From: Amanita rubescens
Lineage: Eukaryota > Basidiomycota > Agaricomycetes > Agaricales > Amanitaceae
DNA length: 63,252 nt
Direction of reading: 5' to 3'
NCBI GenBank assembly: GCA_015039365.1
Contig: WION01000300.1
Span: 1-63,252 of the forward strand
Shown: piece after piece, positions 1-12,041 of the stretch
Layout: each line of letters opens with the position of its first letter
Position numbering within the stretch: position 1 is the first letter of the stretch
The notes under the pieces: generated by a model
What the model saw: only the letters and a program-made list of their open reading frames with translations
Told to the model about the DNA's origin: nothing
The model's database searches: none
Made by a program: the position numbers and the translations under genes

Positions 1-192
1 CCTAAACCCTAAACCCTAAACCCTAAACCCTAAACCCTAAACCCTAAACCCTAAACCCTAAACCCTAAACCCTAAACCCTAAACCCTAAACCCTAAACCC
101 TAAACCCTAAACCCTAAACCCTAAACCCTAAACCCTAAACCCTAAACCCTAAACCCTAAACCCTAAACCCTAAACCCTAAACCCTAAACCCT
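1..192. repeat. Telomeric repeat tract, (CCCTAAA)n
   Basis: An uninterrupted run of about 27 copies of the 7-bp unit CCCTAAA starts at the first base and ends where the pattern breaks to 'cttaacttag'. Read towards the chromosome end it is TTTAGGG. This places the left edge of the window at a chromosome terminus. The unit is seven bases, not the six-base TTAGGG usual in fungi. Confidence 0.97.
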
Positions 193-1414
193 TAACTTAG
201 CTCTCAACTCCCCTGTCCAACATACTTGCCTTTCATTATCACCTCATCTTACCTACAAACCTCATTCATACTCTCTTGATTATTGCCCTCAAGTATAACA
301 CTTCTTCTACTTGTCTTATTACTTAGCTTATTCATTCACTTATTCTTTGACTTGTCTGTTGAGCTTAGTTTACTTTTTCAAGTGCTCTTAGCATGGATGC
401 ATCATACATGGAGATCAACCTCACCTACCTTGCCATTCAACTTAACTTAACTTATATCAACGTATGACTTATATCATCTCAACATTGTTTCAATCAACTT
501 GTCTTTAGTATCATTTATCATCATCATCATGATTGTCAAGTCAAGAGGATGATAATCACATCTGTTATGGTAAGATGGACTTACTAATCATGCTTACTAG
601 ACATGCTGGACTAGTCATCACCTATGACATATGCACCCATATGTTTTTCTTTATCATACCCTTTATGCTTGACCCATACAAACAAGCTCATTTCCTTTAC
701 AATACCATTCCCTTGTCCTCCTTTGTTATCATTTCCTTGTTCTACTTACACACAATACCTTGTCTCTAGATACAACTTACCTTTATTCACTAATACGGTA
801 CACCTTTGTTCTCAGGTATATAAACCCATGTACTTAGTACAGTCAGACCTTAAGTTTGACTTAGTTTCCGTAACGTGATTATCCTCATGTAATCTCAGAG
901 CACACTAAGACTTGTCATGTCTCATTGCTTATCCCATTCTCAAACCAGAGTCAACCCAATACTTGGAACATTTCCTAGTAGAAGTTGACTTTGCACTCTG
1001 CAAACTCAGATGTCTCAACTGCATAGACTTAGATTTGAGGTTGACTCTTGATAACATAATGTTGTTAATTGAGACTGAAGAGTTCGTAACAACATCTGGT
1101 TGGTTGTGTTGTGAGCGACATCTCCTTTCCATGCTAGCTTCAGGAGTTGAGATCATTTAAGCACCAGCACTGATAGCAAATTAACTTTTCAGAATCACTA
1201 TGGTGTCAACTGTTCACATGACCTCATTGAAAAGTACAAAGTTGCACAGCTTGCACAAGTAACACAAGTGTTTGAGCAACTAAGTCCTTTGACTTATATA
1301 TACATGTGAGAGACACATGTCTAGTGATCAAGTAACATATCCGTAAACACGATAACACATTTTCTCATATCACCACACCTCGTTCTATTCTATTCTCCTT
1401 ATACACAATATCCT
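193..1414. other. Subtelomeric spacer without a supported gene
   Basis: A+T-rich, pyrimidine-biased sequence between the telomere and the 3' end of the first gene. It contains only short open frames on both strands (longest about 84 codons) with no recognisable motif and no repeat array. I see nothing functional beyond the likely 3' flank of the neighbouring gene. Confidence 0.6.
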
Positions 1415-4400
1415 TCATTCTACAATCTCCATATCACTGGAACTCTCAATTTCTATCATTCTTCTCTTTCCTGCCCTTTGACTCCCTTCATCCTCACTCC
1501 CAACTGCTGCACCTTTTCGCTTCCCTCCCTGTGACATCACCATCACACTCTGTCTTTGGTAATTGTGTGGCATGATTACTTCTCCTTTCTTTTCAAGCTC
1601 CATTGCCACATCTCTTCCAAAGATTTCCTGAACTGCAAGAAATTCCCCATATGGGTGTCGCTTCAGAAGATGCTCCATCACTCTGTTATACAGAGGTTTC
1701 ACTTCTGCATCACTGCACATCTCCCAATTTGTCTTCCAGCATGCTCTTGCTATCATCTTTGTACTTTTTGCCTTTGCTAGCCCCATTCTAACCATGTTCA
1801 CTGGTGTGATCTCCTTGATACCTGCAAAACATCAATATATCAATATCAACTATAACTTATCACATTGGTCTCACTCACTATGTTTCTCAGTCCACTCTTT
1901 CCCAAATCCATTTCTTGTTCCTGCCTGACGGCATAAAGGTGAATTTGCATCTCGTAGTGCAATTATTGTTGTGGACATCATGGTTACAAATGGCTTTGGA
2001 GATTTGATTCCCTTTCGATGCTTTGATGCTGGTAAAATCCAGGGAAGGTCTCTGATCAACTTTGTTATCGCTGATTCAGATGCATCTTTTGGTTTGTTGT
2101 TAGGCTTCTTGTATGAAAGATTTGGTGCAACACGAGAAAATAAAATGGCCCAAACTAAGGCCATATGATGTTGCCACTTTGAACAATCAAAGATGTTGTC
2201 AACATATTCATATGTTTCAGCAACATATTTGTAACTATCATCGGCACTAGCATCTTGAAGAGAGGCATGTTCAATATTCCAATCATCTGGACGGCATGTC
2301 TTTTTCCACAGATCTTGTGTTTGATGTAGTTTTGCTGGTATTGACCATGTTGCAGAAGCATTTCCTGCAGCAACTTCCAATGCAGCTGCATGGCTGGACT
2401 CTGCAACTGACTGTTGGATAGGAATGGTGGGGTGTGGTTTTGTCCGGTTAACAGTCATCCACCATTCAGCATCCACCTTGGTAGGACTAGGTCCCATACC
2501 AGATGGGTCACAATGCCAAGGAAGAAAATGAATTTCCATTTTCTTCAGCATGGTTGCAAACACCTCTGTTGCAAACTCTTCATGATTTGTGTGGTCTGGA
2601 GTGTGATGTTTCATTCGCTCATAGGCCATGGGGAGTGCGGAAGCAAAGAGCCCTTTTGATTTGATCGGAGCATGTGCAGCAGATGAAGGTAATTTTGCAC
2701 GCTTGACAAGCAAGGCACCAAGCTCATGGTATGAAAGTTGCACAGATGAATGCTGAAGGGAAGGCAACATCTGTTTGGAAGTGTCCTTGTTTAAGATGAC
2801 TAGCAACTTGTTATAGCACCCTTTCTGACAAGTTGAAGAATTCCAAGTAAGAGGGAATTCATCCTTCTCCCAGGATGTGAGCATCTTTTTTCTTTCTGAT
2901 GCATGACGGTGAATGTTGTGGTCAGCATCAGCAAGACCCTCTTTTATTTTTTGCCAGACATGCTTTGCCACAATGTTCTTGATGTCTTGAACCAGCAATT
3001 TCAATGCAAAGAAAGCCAAGCCTTTTGCACCAGCAAAGGATGGTATCTTGTCAGAAGCCAAAGCTGGCACAGGATGGAATGATGCCAAGTGAAGGCATAA
3101 ATAAGCAAAGAAACCCTGAGAGTAAATATGTTAGCATTTGTGGGAGGTGAAAGTGTAAATGAAATGTGGACCAGTGGAGAAATAGAAACCCAACAACCCA
3201 TAATAAAAGAAAAATAATCCGCCCATTGCAGGATTACAAAGTGCGGACAATATACAGACAAAAACAACACATAATAGAGATATGTATATGCTGATTGCAA
3301 AGCAATTACAAAGTGTGAAGAATAGAAAGACAAGCAGGAGCAAGAATATCTGCCAGTGGCAGCACTAGAACAGAGAGCATAGAGGCAAAGAGGCAAAAAT
3401 CTCCGCCCATTCCAACTCCACAAAACGCGGATGAATTGATAACAATAAGAAGCTCACATTAAAATGACCCAAATCATATGCAAAAATTTGAGCAGCAGAT
3501 GATGAAGTCTTTGGTTGCATCCGAGCTTGATGGTAAGGCCAGCGTTCTTTCATGACAGATACTTGTGAATTTGCATGTAGAGATATGATGTTTCTGTTCA
3601 GGCAAGGCAAGCCATCATGGACCACTGCATTTCCAACCCAAAGCGGATTCATAACAGTGGTAGATATTACTGCTGCATTGCCTGTGTGCATGTAATTCAA
3701 GGCACGCTCTGCAACTGAGCAGAGTTCCACAAGACATGGATCTGGAAATGATGGAGGTGTAGCATCCATATCAACAGTGCATTGTGAGTATATTGTCTCA
3801 ATCAATGACACCAGTGGAAATGTGACCCAATTGTATATTTGTGGATAAATCTATAAATGATAAGTGATTGTTGTGTAGAAGAAAGAGCACTAAGAGACAT
3901 ACATCTGGCTTAAATAGAACAGCGTGATGTTTGACAGCATCTAGAACATTTGGGTGGGACCAGTACATTCCAAGTGGCAAGATGATATCTTTCATAAATT
4001 TCCTATGTGCAAAAAGTAGTAATATAAGCAGAGATTAGAATGCAAAGGCAAGATAAAAGACAAACCCGCCATCATGGTAAAGAGGATTCAGTCTATCCAT
4101 ATTCACGACAAAGGTGTTTTCAAAACGAAGACTGCAATCTAGAGGTTGATCATTATTGTTGGCAATCTTTTGTTTGAATTCCAAGTGAGGGAGACGATTT
4201 TTGCATTGAGATTGCAAAATTCTTGCAGTCCTTGTATTGGCATTTGTTCTAGCAAAACCTCCTGCGAGAGCAGCTGTGACAAGGCCACGTTGAGCGTCAT
4301 GATGCTGAGCACAACGGCCTCTTGTGTTATGCATGACAGCATTATATGCTTGGCAAGAAATACCAATGATTGGGGCATCGGTAGCGATTTCTGTGTCATC

Positions 4401-6648
4401 TCCATCCATGTAGTCATCTTCCAGTGGCACTCTGACCTTTGAATTTAATTGTTGAAGTAAAGGGAGATAAGGGGCAACCAAGCCCTCAGCTTGAATATGA
4501 CCTGCTGTTACCAAGCCAGCTTGTGGATAGACGGTGAAAGGAGTTGCTGAATCCTCTGATTTGAAGAGCACCCCTACATCCCTGAGGTCCAAGAGGACAC
4601 CATGTGGATGAATGTCAGGATTGTGACCAGCGAGGCGACGCTGAATTCTAAAACCGTCTTCTGTGTAGATATGAATTGGACCACCAGCCTCATCTAACAT
4701 GGGCAAGTCATCGAGTTGATCAAGAAGGATTTGTTCCCTTGTATCTGGATCTAGACTGTCATAGAAGACATCTCCATGATCGATTCGAATGTCATTTAAG
4801 TCACGATTTTGCCAACAGGTGACTTCTTCGACTCTGTAAAAGAAAGACTATTAACATTTGCAGGTGTGTGAAGAGATTAACATACTCAAAATGAGAAGCG
4901 ATGGAAACTGAAACATATTTGAGTTTTGTGAAATCTCGACTTCGACTCCAGTTGTCCGTATCCTCATCGGTCTCATCGTCCCACATGGCCAATGGCTGGT
5001 TCTGACCATAAATGGAGGTGACAGCAATTGGACTGCGATCCAGGAAGAAATTGTCTGACTTGTAGGTCTGTGGAGCTTCTTGTATCCATTGAGCATACCA
5101 TCTTCTAATCCCAATGTCCAAAGTTTTCAAACCATCGAGTGTCAAGTTAATCGAATGGCTCCTTTGACTAAATGAGAAAAGCGATGTCAGCATTGGAGAA
5201 AGATTCCGCTTATATCAAGACTGTAATGCGCGGACGAAGTATGTAGTCACCCAGAATAAGTTTAAAATATGTGTGATAGAGAGAGCAGCACAAACGACTG
5301 TGATTGAGTGAATATAGTGAAGAGTCCGCCAATTGTGGAGATGAAATGGGCGGAATACAACAGCTGATGACCGAAATGTCCACCAATCATGAATGTGAAA
5401 TAGGTGGACAAAACAATGTTGCTGTGCGCAATACAAATGACTGTGCATGACCAAAATGACCGCACATCATGAAGGGGAAATAGGCGGACGAAACAATATT
5501 GCTGTGCGCAATACAAATGACTGTGCATGACCAAAATGACCGCACATCATGAAGGGGAAATAGGCGGACGAAACAATATTGCTTTGAAGTGTGGTACGAA
5601 TGACTGCTGATGACTGAAATGTCCGCCAATCATGAATGCGAAATAGGCGGACAAAACAATGTTGCTGTGCACAATACAAATGACTGTGCATGACCGAAAT
5701 GTCCGCCAATATTGATGGTGGAATACGCGGACGAAACAATGTTTCCAAGTGCGATACGAATGAATGTAGATGATCGAAATGTCCGCCGATATCAATGGTG
5801 GAATATGCGGACAAAACGTCGTCAAGCACAGTAGAAATGAGAAATGAATGTGCATGGCTGGTCCGCCGATTGCAACAGTGAAATAGGCGGACGAAAATGG
5901 AGTAAAGTTTCATTGCTACTCACAGAAAGTTTGTTGCTTCATTGACCGCACTGTGTTTTGTTATATCAGGGTACTTCTCATGAACGGCAATGTCTCGATG
6001 TCCACATTTGTTCAAGACAAAGGCAAAAAACATAATGACGATTCTGTGGTGTCGTTCTGAGAGGCATGTAGTTGAAGATGCGATGTTGTCCTCTTCTTCG
6101 CTATTCTCCTGCACCCATGCAATCCAAACGTCATCAGCAGATGGCATTTTACCGATCCAGAGCATGCATCCTGTTGGATTGAAGCCAAGCCTATTGTGCT
6201 TCGCTTTGAATTCCTTGAGTCTATTGCGAAAATCAACTTGAATGGAATACAGCGAATTCATGACCTGGTTTGGAATAATCGCTCCAAGTCCAATACGCCT
6301 TCCAACGCAAACCAACATGTCAACATAGTGCCTATCGATGCTCCAGCTGACGTTGAGTGAATCCGGAGGAGTAACATAGTCCGGGTGGTCATATTGAATG
6401 CGGTGGCGGTTCGACAAGAGGCTGGAGGCTTTTGCCTTGTCTCTGGTTTCATAGACGCGTCTCAGGTAGCTGAGGGACCTTCGAGTAGGAGTTTGTGCGT
6501 AAAAACGTGCACTTTCATCAACATCACCTAGCTGTGTGCATAGGACTGCATCCTGAACGACGGACTGTGGTAGTGCATCGTCGACTTCTAAATTCTCGGG
6601 TACGATGCTTAGATCGAATGGGTGAGGAAGAAGGTCTAAACCGGACAT
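1415..6648 (-). CDS. Large subtelomeric protein of unknown family, seven exons
   Basis: I do not recognise this protein. Seven exons can be joined with consensus splice sites: 6648-5924, 5167-4886, 4833-4066, 4002-3903, 3850-3458, 3115-1879 and 1821-1415. The exons sum to 3,912 nt, exactly 1,304 codons including the stop, with no in-frame stop, so the gene looks intact. It has no visible signal peptide or membrane segments. The C-terminus is basic then acidic (KRKG, KRR, ending in SSSDMEIVE), compatible with a nuclear protein, which is inference. Introns 1 (about 756 bp) and 5 (about 342 bp) are far longer than the others (about 50-60 bp) because they hold arrays or copies of a 30-bp dyad element. 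It is the last gene before the telomere and is read towards it, in line with the next two genes to the right. It could be a transposon-derived protein, but no transposase motif was seen. Confidence 0.75.
3218..3431. repeat. Two 30-bp dyad elements in intron 5 of the large gene
   Basis: Copies at 3218-3247 and 3402-3431 both start TCCGCCCATT and end in GCGGA, with 18 bp between the 6-bp arms (right arms TGCGGA and CGCGGA). They are the telomere-most members of the dyad family found up to 15.25 kb. They sit inside an intron about six times longer than its neighbours. Confidence 0.75.
5325..5892. repeat. Array of 30-bp dyad elements filling intron 1 of the large gene
   Basis: About eight dyads spaced near 80 bp lie at roughly 5325, 5379, 5459, 5539, 5622, 5701, 5782 and 5862, embedded in a longer tandem unit that also repeats 'gcaatacaaatgactgtgc'. 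Consensus arms are TCCGCC and GGCGGA separated by 18 bp. The copy at 5379-5408 has arms TCCACC and GGTGGA, a change on one arm matched on the other. The array accounts for nearly all of an intron of about 756 bp. Confidence 0.85.
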
Positions 6649-6949
6649 TGGAGAGTTGATAGGGAGCAGGTGAAGACACGCCGAATGAGTACGAGGATAG
6701 GTGGTTTGAGAAAACGGACACTGAAATATTTGGAGGCCGGGATGCGAGGCTACTGGTAAGTCGGATCAAAGTTGGTGCCTTGATGGGTACTAAAGCTCCG
6801 AACTCGGTTGAATTCGACAGTGTGAAGGGAAAAAACGGTAGTATATAATAGTAACAAAGAGTCGGCACTACTACAATGTTCAAGTTACAAATGGTATACT
6901 ACTAGTTGGGAAGCGTTCTCCAGTACGCAACAGTTACAAGTTACGGAAG

Positions 6950-8644
6950 TTATTTTGAGCCAGCTCGTGAAGTGTTTGGAATGCGGGTCACCTTGTCAAA
7001 ACGTAATCCAGTCTCGGCGTCCAATGTGCGATTACCTTGTCGAAACTTTGGAGGAGGGGTAGGACGATCTGTAGATAAAGTAGTAGAAGACGAAATTGAA
7101 AATGAGCAAAAGAACGGGAAGCTAGATATGATAGCGTACCTGGGCTCCTGGAAGTATCTGGCTTCGCGCGCTTCTTCTGTTTTCGAACGAGTTCTGACAA
7201 AGGTATGGCAGAGGAGGAAGGCGCATAAGCTTCAAGGTCAGCGTTGGTATCGTCAACGGCATCAAATTGCATGTCGTGGGTGGAGGCGGGATCTGTGGAG
7301 TTCCGAGCGTCGACGAGCATGGGGTCTGGATTGGGCTCAGTGGGGGGGACTACCGGTGAATGATTATTGTCCAAATTGATGGGAAGTTGGCTGGCAGGGG
7401 GAACGATGGGAACGCGATCTTCGTGAGTGGGAGGTGCGTCAGGGTTAACGTTTTGGTGATTTGAAAGAGCGGATGGTGGACGAGAAGAGGTGTCGTTTTT
7501 GTGGAGGTCAGATGTATCGATTTCATGATCAGCATCGTCATCTGAGTCATGAACGGAAGCTTCACTTGTGGAAGGGTTTACGTCGACGTTGTTATCAATA
7601 CCATCGCCTTCAAGGCCACCATCGCCTTCAAGGCTACCTTCGCCTTCAAGGCCACCAGCGGAGATCTTCTGTAAGCGTTTTGCATTACGCTTAAGTTCCT
7701 GTGCGAGGAGGGAGAGTGAGATGAAGAAATGAAAATGGAGAAGAGGGACGGACCTTTATCAAATTATCGATTGCAGTATTGACTGAAGGATGTACTTTCG
7801 CATTGCCAGGGGCGAGTTTAGCGCAGTAATTGCTGGTAACTGATTTCTTGAGGCCGCGAATGCTCTTGCTAGCCTTTGTGAGATAAGCGATCTTATCATT
7901 GTCGGAAAGGACATCGTCGATGCTGAAATCAGGGCGATCCTTGCAACCGGTGTTTTTGCAAGGGTCAGGGAAAGGGTAATTGGTCAGTTTGTCGATTTTC
8001 CCTTTGTAAATGGTGTTTCGACCTTTGTAGAAGGTGGATAAGCAAATGGAGAGGGAGGTGCGAAGGTATTTAGCGACATCTGAAGAATCGAACAAGTTCT
8101 GGCGGTAATCGTCGACGAAAGTCTGTTCGTAATAAGCGGCAGTGGCGAATTTGCGAAAGTCACGGGTTTGATTCTTTTGAGGGCCACGCCAAGTGTGATG
8201 AGAATGAGCGTCGAGAGCCCAATGTCCAGTTGGAAGGGGCGGGGAAGTTGCTTTCTTCAACTTCATGAGATCAATCATGTTGTTGACTTCCTCGGCAGCA
8301 TCAGGATCGTTATCTTCTAAATAAGCTTCGCTGTAGTATTTTGAAGTTATGTGGCGTTCAGGCAATTCGATGGAAGTGAGATCGTCTTCCAAAGCGTAGA
8401 GAGAGTCGATATGTGCAAAGAAGAAGTGAGCGTACTTGAAGTATACGTGAGATTGAGAAATATATGAATAGATGGGAATGCGTACGGCACGAGCAGCTGC
8501 AGGAGGATCTGAGAAAGCCTCTGAGTTGCTCCTGATAGTGCGAATAACCCAAGCTGAATGGTCTGCTGCGAAAGCGGTCCCCTTCACGGCAACGATGAGG
8601 TGTTCTGCCAAAGGATCTATCCAGCGATTAATCTGTTTGAGCAT
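6950..8644 (-). CDS. Acidic-tailed protein of unknown family, three exons
   Basis: I do not recognise this protein. The first exon runs from the ATG at 8644 to about 7757 and ends in a GT donor. The second covers about 7704-7139, and the third ends at a stop at 6950-6952. The joined frame is open for about 530 codons. The N-terminal ~300 residues look globular, with a CKNTGCKD cysteine pair near residue 240. The second exon encodes a disordered acidic stretch that begins with a short repeat (GLEGEG, SLEGDG, GLEGDG), is rich in D, N, P and S, and ends in a basic patch RKQKKRAK that could be a nuclear signal. It lies about 300 bp upstream of the large gene on the same strand. Its upstream spacer is filled with 30-bp dyads. 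An additional 5' exon cannot be excluded. Confidence 0.65.
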
Positions 8645-8679
8645 AAGTAAGTAAACGATGTATAAGTGATGAAAAAGTT

Positions 8680-9716
8680 CCGCCTATGAAGATGTCATGA
8701 TGAGCGGAATGATATGCAGGAAAGAGATGGTTTTGGTTTGATTATTTGAACGGATCGATAAGGAGAGCGATAAGCATGGAGATTAGAATATTGAGATAAA
8801 AATAGTCCGCCCATTACGACGCTGTGATGTGCGGAGCTGTTTTTTCCCGCGAATGTGGAGATCGATGGATGGGATGGGATGGGATATGATCGTTCCGCCT
8901 ATTGCAATATTGTTATCAGCGGATTCAAAGTATTGATTGGTGGACGGTTTGGTGGTGTGCGATAAGACTGCTCCACGTATTATGACGTTGAGATTGGTGG
9001 ATAGTTGTTGTGGTGAATGATGAGACATATCCGCGTATTTCAACATTGACATTGGCGGATATTCATAGTGTGTTGATGTGGTACGACAGTGATAATACCG
9101 TTCCGCGTATTGAACTACCAACATTGGCGGATGGTCAATGGTCGAGGTCGTGGTGGACATACGATAGTGATAGGACAGTTCCGCGTGTTGTACAGGTAAC
9201 ATTGGCGGACGTCCATTGAGGCGGGTGATTGTGCGATAATGATTCAGTGAGAGGGGAGCATTCCGCCTATTTCACCGTCGACATTGGCGGAAGTCCATTG
9301 TGATGGGAGATTGTACGATCATGAATCGGTGAGAGGGGAGCATTCCGCCTATTTCACCGTTGACATTGGCGGAAGTCCATTGTGGTGGGTGATTGTAAGA
9401 TCATGAATCGGTGAGAGGTGACAATTCCGCGTATTTCACCGTCAACATCGGCGGACAGTCATTGTGGTGGTGGACATACCATAGCGAATTGGTGATAGTG
9501 GACAGTTCCGCCTATTTCAATGTCAACTTCGGCGGATAGTCATTGTGTTGGTGGACATACCATAGCGAATCAGTGATAGGTGACAGTTCCGCCTATTGCA
9601 CTGTCAACTTCGGCGGATGGTCGTTTTGGCATAGTGTAAGATAGTGATAATGGATAGCATCGGTTGATTGTCGTGGCGCCGATACTTCCGCGCATCATGA
9701 CTCCAACATAGGCGGT
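8680..9716. repeat. Intergenic array of 30-bp dyad elements
   Basis: Thirteen elements start near 8680, 8804, 8893, 8972, 9030, 9101, 9181, 9262, 9343, 9425, 9508, 9588 and 9688, mostly about 80 bp apart. Each has TCCGC(C/G) and (G)GCGGA arms 18 bp apart. The central half-site TCAAC/GTTGA is also symmetric, giving a 15-bp half-site TCCGCCwATkTCAAC. The copy at 8972-9001 has TCCACG and GGTGGA arms. The array occupies the whole spacer between two co-oriented genes, and its last copy overlaps the stop codon of the ParB-like gene. Confidence 0.88.
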
Positions 9717-12041
9717 TGCTCTGGACAATGGTCATCAGAAGATCTGCTCATGCTCACCTCTGCAATCGCGTTCTGTACTCGACTCAGAACATCAGCCAAT
9801 CGTGGCAATAGACTCTTCGTCAGAAGTGGGAATGGCCGTTCTTGTCGCGCTCGGTGCTTCATCGTCACCCACTCGATCTTCCGCCAGATCGTTTGATTCA
9901 CTGTAAGTTGATTCGCGTCTTCACAAAGCTCCGTTGTGTAGTTCTTGTCAATGAACGCCTTCAACTTGTCCACATAGTCCACATACGCCTCCTCCCAATC
10001 GGTTGATCCCCATACCATCGGATGTTTCGTCTCACTCCCAAGCAGATCATCCAATCCATCCGCAATCTCCCTCGTCAGCATCTTCTTAATCAGCGACTTC
10101 TGTCGATCCGCCTTCTCAAGTGCTTCCTTCAACGTCATCCACTTCCAGCACGCTTCCATGTTATTCTTCATCCCTGCATCCATCGTCATCTCTCCATCTA
10201 TCTCGTTCTGTTCTTGATATTTAAGGAACATCTCGTCGTTGGCCATAGTAAACACTTTTGTAGGCGTGAACAGCGACATCATGATATTCACGAGATACTC
10301 CGTAATCTCGCACAATATCTATTCAGTACATCGATTAATTCACTCGTCTTTAACGCGATATGCATCACTTACCCCTCCATATACTCCAATCAGATGGTCT
10401 TTGATCCATTTCGACGTGAATGCCGTTGTATGTCCCATATACCCCCGTAGCTTATAGAGTTGCATCGCATATTCGCGCCCCTCCGTATTCGGGATCGAGT
10501 AATTGACGTTCAGCAGAGGCTGGCCCTTTCCTGTGCACGTTACGACATAATCATCTGCCGCCTGCTTGTCTCCTCTTTTCAAGTGTTTGACGTACGTCTT
10601 TGTGGCCTGCAGTAGCGCCTCTCCGTCCGTTTGCGCATAGCGTTGAACAGCTAAATTCATTGAGAGATATGTAAGAAGCCTCTCGTCCTCCTTCAATTTC
10701 TCTGTCAAATCCGCATCTCATTCAGCGTTCCGGATAACAGATTCATCACGAACGCTTACCTTCATCATATACGATAACTCCCCATAGTCCGATCTTAGAT
10801 ATCTCTTCCTGAAGCGATGCGATTTTCTCCTCGTACTCTTTCAATTGCTGCAACTTCTTTGTCACCGCTTCGTCCTTCACAGCGCGCTTCTTGCTTAGGC
10901 CCTGGTGCTGCTTCTTCACTTTCGAAAGGTCCTGCTCCTTATCCTGTTTGATCGACTTCACAGCTGCCATCCGGTGTCGTCCTCCCGCCATCTCAAGTCT
11001 CCTCAGCTCCCGTTTCCCCTCCTCGCTTAACGCCAGCGTCTTCGCTTTATACCCGCTCACATTGTTATCCACGCATGATGTATCGATGTGTCGACGACTG
11101 ATAACCAGCGGCATCATGTGCTCGCTGGAAAACGACTTGATCCCTTGCGCCGTCATCGACGCCTTCAGTTTCTTCCATTCAAGGGGGACGAGAGGTCGTG
11201 TATTCCAATTACCGAAATGGATTTCCATCGGTGCGTTGAATAAGTCGATCACGTTCACCGAAAACTGAGCGGCGTCTACCTTCTGCTCTTCGTCGCTGTG
11301 CTTCGCCCTCTCCTTTTCCATCGCTGCACCCGTCCTCGACTCCCCCTTGCTGCCTTTGCCTGGCCTATAATCCTCATCCAATCTTTCCTCCTCCTCATCG
11401 CCGCCATCGTCCATATCCACATCTTCATCTGCCTCCTTCTTCTTCCCCTTGCCTTTCTTATTCGTTTTCGCCTGTTACCCAGCATATGAGTCTCTGAACG
11501 ATACTAGTAATACTTCGTTCCTTACCTCTTGCGCCTTCTTCTTTCCTTTTCTCTTTTTAGACATATTGCCTTTGCCCCTGGGTCGATCCTGATGAAGGAT
11601 GGTTAGTGCTGTGTGTTTAATACCAGATGAATACATAATACTTGAACGTTTCCATCCGCCTCTTTTTCTTTTTCGTTATCATTATCGTTGTCGTTATCGT
11701 TGTCGTTATCGTTGTCATTTTCGTTTTCGTTTTCTTCTTCACCGTTCCCCTTTGAAGCGTCACCATTAGCCTAGTTAATTATTAGATCAGAGATCAATCA
11801 TGTTCTGAGTTGCGATACGCACCGGAGGGTCCACTTGCATATCCGCGTTCTCCATTTCATGACCTGCTTTAGCGCGATTCGCCGGGCGAGGAACAGGAAT
11901 CTTCTAAATCAGTTGTCAGCCGCTCCAACCGACAGATTGTAGTATCGTAAAACTCACCTTCGGTTTAAACCCACATTTTTCCTCTTTCTCGATGTTGGCT
12001 GTGTTAAAGATGTTTTCGGATTGAGCGGTTGTGTCAGACAT
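9695..12041 (-). CDS. ParB/sulfiredoxin-like domain protein, seven exons
   Basis: The joined exons (start 12041, stop 9695-9697) give about 680 residues. Exons 1-4 encode a disordered, highly charged head with an (ND)n run and lysine-rich clusters (KKRKGKKK, KKGKGKKK). The fifth exon (about 11477-10751) contains 'TRPLVPLEWKKLKASM...MMPLVI', then EMAGGRHRMAAVK, a lysine-rich coiled stretch, and WGVIVYDE. The sixth exon continues with LTYLSMNLAVQRYAQTDGEA. This order resembles the ParB/sulfiredoxin fold: a target-position strand, the GxRHRxAA box where ParB has GERRLRAA, a strand, then an (E/M)N-x-R-like segment. The C-terminal ~300 residues are unrecognised. Known members of the fold bind DNA and nucleotide or act as nucleases; which applies here is unknown. 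A nuclear location is inferred from the basic clusters. The last codons lie inside a 30-bp dyad element. It is co-oriented with the next two genes and divergent from the KOW gene. Confidence 0.68.

Noticed and set aside
5215..5913. Overlapping minus-strand frames of up to 148 codons between 5.2 and 5.9 kb
   Set aside because: They are reading frames through the dyad array. The flanking exons splice across it in phase.
1415..12041. The telomere-proximal genes as a telomere-linked RecQ helicase
   Set aside because: No Walker A, DEAH or helicase motifs were found in any of the three proteins.
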